This document shows, piece after piece, positions 36,001 through 48,102 of a stretch of DNA of 64,000 nucleotides. Position 1 is the first letter of the stretch. Each line of letters begins with the position of its first letter. This DNA is from Rhizophagus irregularis (taxonomy: Eukaryota; Glomeromycota; Glomeromycetes; Glomerales; Glomeraceae), in assembly GCF_026210795.1 (NCBI RefSeq), contig NC_089449.1, positions 1,550,001 through 1,614,000 on the forward strand, in the 5' to 3' direction. A program made the translations under genes and the position numbers. The notes under the pieces are model-generated. The model was not told where the DNA came from. It did not search any database and saw nothing but the letters and a program-made list of their open reading frames with translations.

Positions 36001-37345
36001 TTTTTTGAAATTTTCTTTTATTAAAAATGAGGCGTTTTAGGATTTACTACCGAATACCGCGGTATACCTGTATAATAATTTTGGCACGGAGAAAAAATTT
36101 TCTTTCTTTTTTTTTTAATACCATTACCATTACTATATATTTTATTTTAAAAATGTATTTGAAGATTTATTATTGTTGTCTAAATAAAATTGTCAAATTT
36201 TTTTAGATTGAGTAATTTATGTGGATATTACGTTACTCGATTAGTCAATCTACTTTCCTACACCCCCATTTATTAATTATGATATTATTAATCTTTTGTT
36301 AAATTTCCAAATTCATTCTCTGCATCCATTCAATTTGGTTAAATTAATTTTTGCATATACAGTATGTATGTGATTTGTAATACGTTAGGTGCTGTATGCA
36401 ATGTGCACTGATAAATTCAGCAATGACGTTTAGAATCTTTATATGATATGCAAATTGGCTGAATAAAATAAAATAAATAAATAAATTATATAATTGTAAA
36501 TTGCTTTAAATTGCTTTAAAGAATAAATAATCATTGTATTATAATTTAGCTTTAGAATTTTACGCATACTGTATACTGTATGACTTACTGTGACTTACTT
36601 ATGCATCAATCCAAATTATTTTTAGTTCTAAAAAGTTTTAAACAATGAGAAGAAGGTCATTTGTCACAAAAAAAAAAAATGTAAAACGAATATTTTTTTT
36701 TTTTTTTGAGCGGGTTTTTTTTGTTGTTATTTTGTTATTTTTTTTTTGTTATTTTTTTTTTTTCTTTTCTTCGTATTAATATTCATTAAACATTTGTTCT
36801 AAATTTAATTAATAATTTCTTACGAACGGTTTTTTTTTTTTGAAACTGTAAACATTTCGTCGTCAAATAGTGGAGTCGCAGTAAACATTACAAAATATTA
36901 ATAATAATTTAATAACTAAAAAAGACTAAAATAGATATATGAGACAAGTTCAAATATTTGATAATGTGGCGCAAAAAAAGAATTGTGGACTGAAGTGGAA
37001 ATTTTTTTTTATTTTTATTCTTTTTTTTATTTTACAAGTCAAAATATTTAAAGTTTTGTTCATACACCCAATCATCTCAATTTGACATTCCAAAAATAGT
37101 ATGTTGGAGTAAATGATGCAGGGATGGGTTTCTTGTTCCTTCAAAAAAATAGCGAGGCTAAAAAGAAAAAATAAGTCATGAAAGATCAATTACATAAATA
37201 GTTGTGTTACCACAAAAATTATATAGTATATAGTATATATATATATATACATATACAGTATATTATATGTGTGTTCAGCTAATAAATTTTTTTTTTATAT
37301 TATTATTGTTTTCCTGCATGCATTTTGTTGTTGTTCCGCAAAAAA
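33085..37345. repeat. diverged tandem duplication, unit A
   Basis: It matches 38050-41580 in the same order over about 4 kb: a gatcccattatta block, a tctttctagaataaataaa block, cacatactggtacatatt, the C2 gene, upstream aataacacgtacg(g)aatttg, caatcgttaaatt, and finally a tatatatacatata tract followed by attattgtttt..tgcatgcatttt. Non-coding parts carry many indels, so the duplication is not recent. Boundaries are approximate. Confidence 0.7.
33664..34708 (-). CDS. C2-domain protein, tandem copy A (N-terminus decayed)
   Basis: It is a paralogue of the gene at 38827-39986. The first ATG available gives MSLKQQFYQDSS at 34708. The C2 domain follows: AGRLIVTIVEGQKLNVSNYQ, PYCVCEFERNEVVTREAM, VHVSVYERVHNNAQSENFLG and KVRVQISYEKIE, spread over four exons with GT-AG junctions. 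The end is WIERLPVQVTNDPF...FNGTPF and TAA 33664-33666. The C2 resembles that of fungal Sch9/Sck1-type AGC kinases, but no kinase domain follows. Compared with copy B, the ancestral ATG codon is ATA (about 34825) and one base is missing in the ccattcagc segment. The first 35 residues are therefore lost. It may be expressed from the internal ATG or be on its way to a pseudogene. Confidence 0.65.
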
Positions 37346-38049
37346 AAAAATTCGGAAAAACACAGACATACACACTGAAAGTCCGAAAACTTGAAAAAAA
37401 AAGTAATGTCTCTAGACAAAATTTTATCAAGATAAGGAAAATCGCTCTAATAACAAAAGAAAATTCTCTCTCTTTTTCTTAATAAAAGTCTTTATTTTCT
37501 ACTTATTAAAATCGTTTTTTCGGTTATCTACGTATTAAGGATACTATATAAAATTATTGAAAACAAGCCTTTTTTTCCATTAATACTTTTTATAATGGAA
37601 ACCAGAACCACAATTTGACCGCATCATTAATAATGATAATACAAAGGCTACATCCTACATTTCTTTAAACAATACTTTTTCGGCTAAATATTACGGGTCA
37701 CCTTTTATTAAACTGAATATTTACAAAGTCTGAAATTTGTGTTGGCATTATATAATATGAAATTCATTAAAAATAAGTAATATGGTGGGAACAACTTTTA
37801 TATTACAAATATAAGCTTAAATTTGATAATTGAATATCATTTTTAGGATTAAATCTATTTAAGAAAAATTAAGGCTATTTAAATGAAGCTAGTTGGATTA
37901 TCATGTTTTTTAAATTAATATTCAAATTGAATTGTACTTTTGATTCAGCAATTTCTTAAATATTTCAAAGTTATCTTTAAAAAAAAAATATATATATACT
38001 AGTAGTATGTTAAGTCAAAATATTTTTTATTTAGTGTCGATTAATATTT
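34709..38049. other. spacer between the two C2 genes
   Basis: Its left part is the upstream region of copy A, with homopolymer tracts (A-run at 34971-34993; T-runs near 36691-36840). The last ~700 bp before the second unit (37346-38049) are unique AT-rich DNA. Short ORFs at 36950-37189 and 37267-37482 are compositionally biased and unsupported. Confidence 0.4.
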
Positions 38050-38614
38050 ATTTGTTTATATGAGAGTAGATCCCATTATTAATTAAACTATATAAATATA
38101 AACAGTACCGCCCGCCACTTTTAATTTTGTCATATATGTCTCATCGATTATCTTTCTAGAATAAATAAATTTAGTAATAAACTTTGAATTAGATTAATAA
38201 ACGAACTTTAAAGCCTTTCTTTGAGAATAAAAATATTTTATTGCTTTAATTTCTTTATCACATACTGGTACATATTCTTTTTTTTTTAAAAAAAAATCAA
38301 ATAAATTGACAACTTTGAAATATTCAAATAACTAATAAGATTTAATAGTTTCATAATAATAAAATTGCTGAATCAAAAGTAAGTGCTAAAAAGAAAAATA
38401 GCTAGTAACGAAGAGTAGATAATATTTCATTTGATATTGATAAAAAACTTTGAAATTGGTTCTTAAGATTTTAAAATATCTAATCATATCATATTCCTTT
38501 TGAACAAAATTAATTTAGCCCATCATAAAATTCATATTCTTAATTATAATTCATAATTTAAATAACCTTAAATTTTCCTAAATTAGACTTAATCTTAACT
38601 TATATTTATAATTT

Positions 38615-38810
38615 GGGATTAAAATTTGAACGCACCCCTTTTTTTGGAAATTTTTATATAATAAAAATGCTGATCATTTTATCACGTGATACCAGAGAAT
38701 TTCTGATTTTTTTGAATAAAACGCAGTTTATACCTTATAATACACTTATAAATAAACCTTGAAACCTCACGTTATATGCGTATTTTTGCCTCCTCTACAA
38801 CTTTAAACCC
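38615..38810. mobile_element. 196-bp MITE with 9-bp target duplication, absent from paralogous site
   Basis: The ends are GGGATTAAAATTTG and the complement of caactttaaaccc. It is flanked by ttataattt at 38606-38614 and 38811-38819. The equivalent place in unit A (about 33645-33662, ttatatttataaatttattag) lacks the insert. This confirms insertion after the duplication, or loss from A. A 9-bp duplication is typical of Mutator-like elements. It is non-coding and sits immediately 3' of the copy-B gene. Confidence 0.75.
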
Positions 38811-38826
38811 TTATAATTTTATTAGT

Positions 38827-39986
38827 TTAAAAAGGTGTCCCGTTAAAAATATTATTCGTAAACGGATCATTCGTAACCTGCACAGGTAATCTTTCAATCC
38901 AGTATAATGCGTACGTTCTTTTTCTTAGTTTTCGCTGATTTCTACGTTTGTGAATAGTAGGAGAATAATGTGACACGTAAGATTGAGCCAAAGTATTATC
39001 CAAAGAAGTAGACTTTTCAAAATCGTTTACTTCAACATACTATGCATGGATTAAATTGAGATAATTGGGTAAAATAAAAAAAAAAAAGATATTAATATAA
39101 TTGAATGTTTTTGCAGAAAATATTTTACAAAAGAACAAGTATTATAATATATACCTCAATTTTTTCATAAGAGATTTGAACGCGAACTTTTCCAGTTACA
39201 TTTTCTTTACCTCTTGGTGATAATCTAATAAAGTTAATAAAAGATATTAAGTATATGTATATATAATATATTAAATAACTTCAATGCATATATATATATG
39301 TAAGTATGTAATATATTATTACTTACTTAAACCAAGCATCAATGGTTTGATTAGGTCTTCTTGGTGGTTGAACTTTAAACATTCCAAGAAAGTTTTCAGA
39401 TTGAGCATTATTATGTACACGCTCATAAACGGATACGTGTACTTTACTATCAAGACGTGCAACGTCGCTATTATTATAATAATAAAATAAATTTAGATCA
39501 AAATTAACCAAATTTAAAAAAAAGATTTTTCAAAGATAATTAATTAAAAACTTACATGACAACTTTATGCTTCCAGACGGGAAAAGTAGCAGCACGGACG
39601 AGATCCAAAAAGTCCATTGGTTTACCCCTTTGATTAGGTAAATCACTATCTCTCATCGCTTCGCGAGTAACAACTTCATTGCGTTCGAATTCGCATACGC
39701 AGTATGGAAGTGATTGATAATTACTAACGTTAAGTTTTTGACCCTCAACAATTGTAACTATAAGACGACCAGCGATTGGAGTCTGTGTAACGTTATCGAA
39801 AGTATTATCTGATCCACGAGAAGATCCAGTTTTTGGGGAGACTCTAGAAGAGTCTTGATAAAATTGTTGTTTTAGAGACATTGCGGGGTTTGGTTCAGGT
39901 GAAGAAGGAGGTGACGGGTATTTATCCGTTTTTGGAGCATTATTGCTACTCCATTCAGCAATACGTTTTAATAAAAAGTCTGCCAT
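38827..39986 (-). CDS. C2-domain protein, tandem copy B (full-length)
   Basis: Exon 1 (39986-39556) encodes MADFLLKRIAEWSSNN, a Pro/Ser linker (PSPPSSPEPNP) and the first half of a C2 domain, AGRLIVTIVEGQKLNVSNYQ with PYCVCEFERNEVVTREAM. It ends at a GTAAG donor. Exon 2 gives DVARLDSKVHVSVYERVHNN...FLGMFKVQPP, exon 3 KVRVQISYEKIE, and the last exon YVEVNDFEKS...RKRTYALYWIERLPVQVTND, ending FNGTPF. The total is about 285 residues. The closest architecture I know is the N-terminal C2 part of Sch9/Sck1-type AGC kinases, but here the protein ends without a kinase domain. Acidic Ca-binding loop residues are sparse, so Ca-independent binding is likely. The function is unknown. Confidence 0.72.
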
Positions 39987-40130
39987 TGTTATTGGCGCGG
40001 CGCTTGTTTTTAATTTTTCGTTTTAAATTCGTTGAAATAATAATAAATAAATAAAAACTTTTTTTTTTTTTTTTTGTGGTCTAATTTAAAAAATTTAATT
40101 ACTAAAGTATAATTTTTGTTTCGTTAAAAA

Positions 40131-40140
<10 letters not shown>

Positions 40141-40188
<48 letters not shown>
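40141..40188. repeat. 48-bp poly-A run in a longer A/T homopolymer cluster
   Basis: An uninterrupted A48 tract lies within 40050-40405, which is almost entirely A- or T-runs, about 150-200 bp upstream of the copy-B start. The corresponding part of unit A has shorter runs. Such tracts exclude nucleosomes and are unstable; the length may also carry assembly error. Confidence 0.8.
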
Positions 40189-40192
<4 letters not shown>

Positions 40193-41580
40193 TTTAAAAA
40201 AAAATTTTTTTTATATATATATAAATTATTATATATACATATATAAATATAAATATATAAAATAAAAATAAATAAACAGAAAAAAAAAAAAAAAAGATTA
40301 AAATACAATAATATAAAAAAAAAAAAAAAAAAATTTTTTTATTATTTTTTATTATTAAAATTTTTGCTTTCCAATTTAAAATTTTTTTTTTTTTTTTTTT
40401 TTTTGTTCTGGCGCTGTAGCTGTAGCTGTGCGTTTTGTTTGTTTGTTTGTTTTTTTTTTTAGTATATATATAATATATATATAATATATGTATATTTGCA
40501 AAGAAAATGCATACTTTGTTACATTAATAATAAAAACAGAATTAGGTTTGAGTTACGCCGAAATATATATTACCCAACTATTAATTTATTATATGATTTT
40601 TTCATAACTTCTGCGCTTCCAAAATAACACGTACGAAATTTGTTTTTTATTGTAAGAAAATATGAAAAATTGTAATTCTGGATCAATCGTTAAATTTCCC
40701 AATAATCTTCTTAATTAGTGTTTATAGTGAATCTAATGAAATCTACATAGTAAAATTGTGATTAATGTTAAAACTAAGGAATAAATATGACAAACCTATT
40801 AATTCTATTAAAATTTTAATGGCATAATACCTAAAAAAAATAACAGGATAATTGATGTACTGTATGTCACTGTAGCAAGATTTGTGTTGAGTTTTTTTTT
40901 CTTTTAACAATGAAAGTGAATGGGTAATTTTACTATTGTTGTTTATTGTAAAATAATATTAGATATATACACTTTTTGAAATTTTATTTATTAATGCGAA
41001 AATGGTTTAGATTGGTATTTGATATTAAATTGTGATATGTTCAATTCAATTATGGATAATTTTACACGGAGAAAATTCTATTATAAGGTAGTAATTATGC
41101 AAAATCATTTGAAAAAAAGAAGTTCATACACCAATTTAACCATTCCAAAAATAGTATGTTGGAGTAAATGGTGCGGGGATGAGTAGTGGATGAGTTTAGT
41201 AAGTTTAGTGTACTCTATTTAGTTAGTATCAAAAATTTCTTATATTTGAAAAAATAGCGAACTAATTTGGGGCTAAAAAGAAAAAAATAAGCCTATAAAG
41301 CCAATGTAACAAAGTGAAATTATACATAGTATATATATATATATACATATATATTATATATGATTATTTATATTATTATTGTTTTTCTACATGTATTTGT
41401 TATGGTGTCACACAAAAAAATTTTATTTATTTATTTAATTTCGAAAACTTTTATTTTTTCTTTCCTTTTAATATTATTTTCTTGAAAGAGAGATAAAAAA
41501 TTTTTTTTTTTATATATATTATTATTGTTGTTTTTCTGCATGCATTTGTTGTTGTATCACAAAAAAAAAATTATTTATTT

Positions 41581-42714
41581 ATATTATTTTTTATATTATT
41601 TCTTCTTGTGAGATAAAAAAAATTTTTTTTTTTATTTATATGTAGTAAGATTTATTACATTTAATAAACAGAAATTGTACATTTTTATATTTTTGCTTTC
41701 TACTTTTTGTCAACTTTCATGTAGTTGAAAAAATAATTATATTGATCTTCAGATTTACTTTTGTAATTATTTTCGCGTAGTTTATAATTGTCCGAAAGGA
41801 CTATTTTACTGTACTGATTTAGTTTAACCCCCGTTTTTGTCCCTGTCACAATCGACAATTTTATTTCATTTTTTTGAATGTGCCTATTTGACCCCTGGAA
41901 TATGCCAAATAGATAAATGACACGTAGATCACGTAACACGAGTTATGCAACGCGAAGGACTTAAACTGTTTCCATTTTCCTAAATCTTCAATAATTTCAT
42001 GTAGTTAATAAATAATTATATTGACAAAAATAGTTTACTAACTATTTACATACTGTTATCGCTATTCTACAATTTATCTGAAAATCTTCGCATGTTAAAC
42101 TAATTTTCCATACTCAGAAAATTCCTATTTATTTAATTTCAAATGCAAGAAGACCATTTCAAAAACAATTAGTAGAGAAGAAATAAAAAGAAATAAAAGA
42201 TCTACTAAATTCATATACTAGAATTACAATAAAAAAACAAATGTGATTTAGGTAGTTTAATAATAAGCAACGTGATATCAATTGTCCTTTAACATGCGTA
42301 CTAAAGCATGTGATGCTGGAGTGTACCATCAATTAATTAAATCATCATATTGTTAGAGTTTAGACGATCATTATAATTTATAGTAATCACGTGGCTAAAG
42401 TTATACTATTCTAGAACAATTAGAACAATATTATTGATTTCGAAATTACAGAATTCCGAAAGGTATCATTAACAGACTATCTTGTAAAAGGAGAATAAAC
42501 TGAATAGGTTAATTTAGGATAGCGTTATAATGTACACTGTAGCATGTTACGACCTGTATTTTATAATTTTTTTCTCGTACGATCAATAAGCAAAGACGCA
42601 ATTAGCGCAATTAATTTACCATACATTACAGTATATTTTTTTCGCATGGTGTTGGTTAAGGGATCGAGGGCTAAAATATCTCTAACAAGTCAAAACTATT
42701 AATTTAATTTAGAA
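41581..42714. other. intergenic stretch
   Basis: AT-rich. The ORF at 41700-41939 has no recognisable domain. Nothing else is supported. Confidence 0.35.
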
Positions 42715-43165
42715 CTTGATAAATGCGCAGTAACGTTAGAAACATTTTAGTATAGACGACATCATGTATCACAGGAACAAGTAATTTATTCTCGAACTTT
42801 CTCAGCATAACAAAAAAGACCTCCTTGTTGATCTTGTATATGGAGAGCGCCAAAAGTTTTTTTATTATAATTTTAAGGTGGATCCGTTAATCAGATTTTC
42901 GTGATGCGATCACATTAACGTAATTTCTCTCAAAAGTGTATAACAAAATCGATCCTGCGAATTATATAAAAAGGTAATGTCCCAGTTAGTGAACCCTTGT
43001 GCAAATAAAGCAAAAATCAAATGAAACGACAAAACCTACCATTATTAACATCATCGAAATTAACAATCAAACGAACCCACATTTTCCGCAAAATTATAAT
43101 AAGGTAAGTTGGTTTATTGCTCGGTTAGCTTCTAAAAGAACATCATCACGATGTTAATCAATTTT
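42715..43165 (+). repeat. conserved non-coding segment, copy B
   Basis: It is collinear with 27850-28310. It includes a good TATA box (tatataaa, 42963-42970) aligned with the TATA-like site of copy A. About 120 bp further is aaggtaagtt, a strong splice-donor match that is aaggtgggtt in copy A. It lies 300-700 bp upstream of the gene relic starting at 43459, so it may be an old promoter and 5' leader. No ORF is shared. Confidence 0.55.
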
Positions 43166-43458
43166 TTTTGGCTCTATAGATGCTTAAAGTCAAAGCGGAC
43201 ATAACTATAATAAAATAATGCTACAACTACCGAGAAATAACTCGGATATTCATTGATTCATAACTTCACCGCCCGCCACGAGAAACTTCAGCATAGTCAC
43301 ACTCTACACTGTACAAAAATTTGACCGTAACCGCTTTTCATTTTTCGTTTTATTAAAATTCATCACGTGCTTAATAACCAATCAAAATTTTTAAAGGCGC
43401 GTCAAAAATGTCAAATCTATGATGACAAGTTCTAGGAGTTTACTTTCTTTTCTCAAAC

Positions 43459-45770
43459 ATGACCGCGACGCTAAGATCAAATATTTACTTGCATTTTACG
43501 GCGCCTGATGATTTAAATGTTCATGATTATTTCAAGCAAATAGATTCCCAGTAAAAAAGTTACCTAAACTATCGTTTAGAAACCGAAAATGAGTATCCTA
43601 GAACGATGCAGCATTTGTACTTCTAATCGCATAAAAATTTGGTTAGAAGCTTCCAATCCAAATGGCTTTATTAGAAAATTATGCTTCCAATCTTTCCAAA
43701 GGTGCTTCCAATAATGCATCCAATCTTCCAAGAGCACATCACTGGATGTATGGAATGGTATAATAACTTTTACGAGCGTTACTGTGATGAAAAAATATAC
43801 TCTTCTCAAAAAGTAATATATTCGTCACAAAAATTGTCGGAGCATGAATTTTTAACATGTTTGATATGCTATTGGGTATACTTTATTTCTAACTCATCTT
43901 TATTACTAGGATTTATCGCGTAGAAGTACAAGAACATATTTAGAGTCTTCTCAATGTGAACAAAGACGAGCTACGAATACTTGAGTATTCAATCGAGGTA
44001 CTTATATTTATTTTAATTTTTAGCACGAAAACGTGTTATTCAAATTAACACACGAACCTTTTGGATGTATTTGCAGGCTGAAGAACCTTCGATTGAGTGG
44101 GAATTCAGTATACCGAATTGGCTAGATAAAATAGCACAGGAACACCAATTGTTAACTTCTACAATGTTTTCTAATAATGATACAAAAATTCGATACGAAT
44201 TGTCATTAAAGTAAATGTTTGATAAATGCTGATTTTTTTTCGTTATTTGTGGTACCCAGATTCTAACAATTTTTTTTTAGTCCTAAGCTGTGAGACGAAG
44301 TATAACGAATTTTACCAACTTAACCTTGATAAGCACATCGAAAAGAATATTGTGGAAAGAATTCGGTTACTTGATTCTACAATATTTTCAGAACGTAATT
44401 ACTCAGAATTCTTACGAGCAACTCGCCAAAAACGAATAGGGGTAGAAGTTTCGTCATCTGCTGAAAAACGAATTCGTCGCGAAGAACCTGAATTGGTTTG
44501 TACTTAAATCCGTATTTTTTTTTATTTTCGTTAAGTCTTGTGGAAAATCATTGATTTATTTGATCAAAGAATATGAACCTTTTATCAGAAAAGGAATTAT
44601 CAGAATTAAATACAACAATTTCAGCTTCACTTAAAAATTTATATTCTTTAGTAAAAGTATATTATGAAGATTAAAATATTTTGATTTTTATTTAATTTTT
44701 TTGTTTCCCAGCTTGATGGCAATCAATTTCGTATCATTGGTGAAATTGTAAGGCCAAGGGTACACATGGTGCAATCCTTGAACTGCAAAAAATATTAAAT
44801 AACATTAAAGAAAATTACCCAAAGAATCTGATGATGATCTCTTTGATGATAAAGATACTTTTGAAATGATGACAAAAACTTTTATGAAGAAACCCCATAT
44901 CGCACAATTATCTACCAAAGATCACACGAATGCTAATGTTGCATTCATTTTCGATTTAATTAGATTTATGTAAGAACATTCAATAGTTTAGTATTAACAC
45001 ACATGCAGTTTAATGAGTTTTACATCATATATAATTTCAATCAGATGCGAAATGATCTCCCTCAGCAACAAAATTCTGAACGAGACATTGATATGTTTAT
45101 AAAGAGACACATATTTTCTTGTTTTGATACTATATTAGATAGTCATTTGTAAGTTTATTTTTTTTTAATATTATTTGTTATTATTGGTAACAATGCTTAT
45201 GATTTTTCCTAGTGGTGAAGTAGTATCAAGGCTTCAAGGAATCGTCGAGCAGAAGCTATAAATGCATCAAGTAATACAGAAGGATACCATCTTGACTGGA
45301 TGTCACGGTATGGAACATTCTTAAAGGTTTTCAATGTCAATTATTAGTGTATTTACTAACATCAATTTTCAGAAACATGATTTAGGAAAAGAATTGTGCT
45401 GGGGTCATGAGTTTTCCTTTGTGAGAGAATTGATTCCAAATGTGAAGATACATCAAAAGTTCTTTTGAATACTCAAAAGACCTTAAGAGATATGCATCCA
45501 AAATGTAAGGTTACTTGTCAAAATTAGGAAGTTTATCAAATTGACAAAATGACGAAAGAGTAAAACTTGATGAAACTATATCAGCGTTGATATTGATAAA
45601 GAAGGAAGACCAAACAATAAAGAGAAAGAGAAGATCGAGACAAATGCTGTATCATGCCATTTCCGAAATTGATGATTTCGATAAGATTATAAAATGCTTC
45701 AATGAAAAAATGAAAAAACAATGCCCCAGATATCAAAATCTTATTAAAAAGCTAGAGAAACTATGATGTA
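43459..45770 (+). pseudogene. decayed member of a multicopy Glomeromycotina gene family
   Basis: A plausible start (MTATLRSNIYLHFTAPDDLN at 43459) is followed by a stop or cryptic donor and a GGAAG-type repeat patch. Later exon-like segments on the same strand include SIEWEFSIPNWLDKIA, DKHIEKNIVERIRLLD, HIAQLSTKDHTNANVAFIFD, SERDIDMFIKRHIFSCFDTI, RNRRAEAINASSNTEGYHLDWM and KELCWGHEFSF. Several are bounded by GT and AG dinucleotides. The RNRR-EA...GYHLDWM...HDLGKEL...GHEFS order recalls an uncharacterised family I associate with Rhizophagus genomes. Frames are broken at several joins, so I call it a relic. No enzyme or effector domain can be assigned. Confidence 0.45.
43642..43737 (-). repeat. 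degenerate ttggaag/gattggaagc repeat patch
   Basis: On the minus strand the words gattggatgc, ttggaagc and gattggaagc recur at irregular spacing. This gives a Trp/Leu/Glu-rich chance translation. It interrupts the first part of the gene relic and may be the cause of its break. Confidence 0.4.
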
Positions 45771-47916
45771 AGTCAAAACTATTTTAAATATTAGTAAATG
45801 ACAAAACTATGTTAAACTCTTATTAAAAAACTAATGAAACTGAAGTTTAGATGTTTACCAAATATCAAATAGGTTTAGTAATCTGATAAGAGTAGCGGAA
45901 TGTTATTAAAGTCCATCCTTTATGTTAGCACCAAACTTTTAATGCCCAGATTTTTGTCATCATATTTTTTTTATATGCTATACTAATTGTTTACATTGAA
46001 GGTGGATTTTATGTATCAGTCAATTTAACAGATATCTATATTCCAACAAAATATGAAGAACTCAAATATAATGCTTCAAGTAAAGGTTAATATTATACAA
46101 ACAATCTATAAAGTTATGATTTTACATTTATTTGTCCTATTTTTGCAGAAATTACTATCCATTACTATTTCTTGGTTTAAAAAGTATAAAGAACTGAATA
46201 GAAAAAGAAAATTTTGTTTTCAGAAAAGTGGTAATTTTCACAAGACAGCAGGAAAACAGATTATTTCAAAAATAATAAGATTTAATATCACTAATATAAG
46301 ATATTATTTATTTATTTAATTAAGCATGTAACATAGTAGTATATATATTTATAGTGCAATATATATATCTTAAATTAATTATCTTAGTATGTTATAATTT
46401 ATACATTATATATTTAGGTAATGGCAGTGTTTTTTTTACAGGCAAAAATAAATTAATAAAACAATTGCTGTGGTACTTGTGTGATTTTTAATATACTGTA
46501 TTTTATTTGAAATTGTTTCTTGGCAAAAGTAATTAATATTACAATTTGTAATGCATATACAATTGTAAATTATTAATAAAATAAAATTTTTAGTTATATG
46601 GAAGTTATAGTATATTTTTTGCCAATTGTTATAATTTTATAACAGAAATTTATTATCCAGTTAATGCAATACATTTAGTATAGTTTATCTTAAATAGGTG
46701 CAAAATGGCTTAAAAAATATATAAAAGATTTATAAAAAACTTTCTAGGTACTTTTAACTAAAATTATTACACCTTGCTATATAATATTATTTATATATTT
46801 TTTGTATAATAATAATAGTTAATTTCAATTTTTACTTTTAATCTTGCACTTTAAATCTACTTATATCTGAAATTAATTAAAATTACAGTTAACTTTCAAC
46901 ATAACAAATTTACTTTACAATGAAATTTTCTCAATATATAACATTTAACCAATCAAATATATCAAATATCTCTTATTATAACAAATCAACCAATTAAATT
47001 CTTTGAATATTTTGCTATAATCTTATAGTGAATTTGAGATAAAAACCAAAAGATTCATTATATCAAAAGCTGGCTATATATGATTTGTTATAACTTAGAA
47101 TATTACTATTTATAAATATAATTAATTACATTTTTTTACTATGGTACAGTTTATAAAATTTTCAGTTTTTTTTTTTCATGTAATGTCTAAATAACTATTA
47201 TAATAAATGGATATTGTTAAATACATTTAGCAAATTGATTATAATGTTCATTTAATATAATAGTGCTTATTTGATTAATTAAAGAATTACAATAAATTTT
47301 ATATTATAATATTTATTTTCAAATATTATAATTCTTATTTTTTAAATATAGTTGACCTCTTTATAATTACATCCTTTAAGACTATTTAATGATATAATTA
47401 TAATGGGATGTGCCTATTGGAATAAAAATTGTAAAAAAGGATATAATATAAAATATATTTAAAATTATTTAATTATTAAAAATATTAAATATTATGTAAA
47501 TTTTTGAAAAAAATAAAAACTTTCTTTACTTAATTATTTTATTAAATCATGTGATTTATATGCTTATGCAAAGGGAATTTTATATATAATTATTTATTAT
47601 AATATAAAATTAACGATTGGTATGATTGTATTTATAACACTTATAAATAATAAAGTAATTATAAAAGAAATATTATATATATAAAAAATTGGAATTAAAA
47701 ATTGTGTGTTTTAAAAAAAAGAGTTTTTATATAGGAAGTATCTATAAAAAAGATTGATTGTATATTTATTTTCAGTAAATATAATAAAAAAAGTAAAAAA
47801 AATATATTTTTTATAATAATTTAACAGATATTAAGAATGCAATTTTATTGCTATTGGATTTTTTTATTGAAATAAATCTAATAAGGGTAATAACATTTAT
47901 TGTATACATGCTGCTT
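45771..47916. other. AT-rich intergenic stretch
   Basis: This very AT-rich DNA contains one 88-residue ORF (46053-46319) with a basic C-terminal half (SWFKKYKELNRKRKFCFQKS) and no known domain. It could be the end of the upstream relic or chance. Nothing else is supported. Confidence 0.35.
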
Positions 47917-48065
47917 AAATTATTTTGGGATGCCATAATTATAATTTGGGATGTCGTAATTCATTCAGTTCATATATAATTTACTATGTAAAGTGCCAAA
48001 ATAATTTGGGATGTCATAATTGAATTTGGGATTTTATTTATAATTACGGCAGCCCAAAATAATTT
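47917..48065. mobile_element. 149-bp foldback element built from aatttgggatg motifs
   Basis: The terminal 28 bp at 47917-47944 and 48038-48065 are inverted complements with two mismatches (core ccataattataa against ttataattacgg). Inside are further copies of ataatttgggatgtc(a/g)taatt. The ends are AT-rich, so the target duplication is unclear. It is non-coding. Confidence 0.6.
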
Positions 48066-48102
48066 GGGTGGTATGTATAATTTATTGCATAATATTTTAG
48101 AG

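Larger units (their letters stand above)
38050..41580. repeat. diverged tandem duplication, unit B
   Basis: This is the second copy of the unit described at 33085-37345, in direct orientation about 5 kb away. It contains one insertion absent from unit A (38615-38810) and much longer homopolymer runs upstream of the gene. Confidence 0.7.

Noticed and set aside
36054-36065. perfect 12-bp palindrome ataccgcggtat
   Set aside because: Single occurrence with no paired site or nearby gene start; a chance palindrome is sufficient explanation.
41700-41939. 79-residue minus-strand ORF
   Set aside because: No recognisable domain or splice context, and no counterpart in the paralogous unit.
46053-46319. 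88-residue ORF with basic C-terminal half
   Set aside because: No domain, and it lies in AT-rich DNA beyond the gene relic; chance cannot be excluded.
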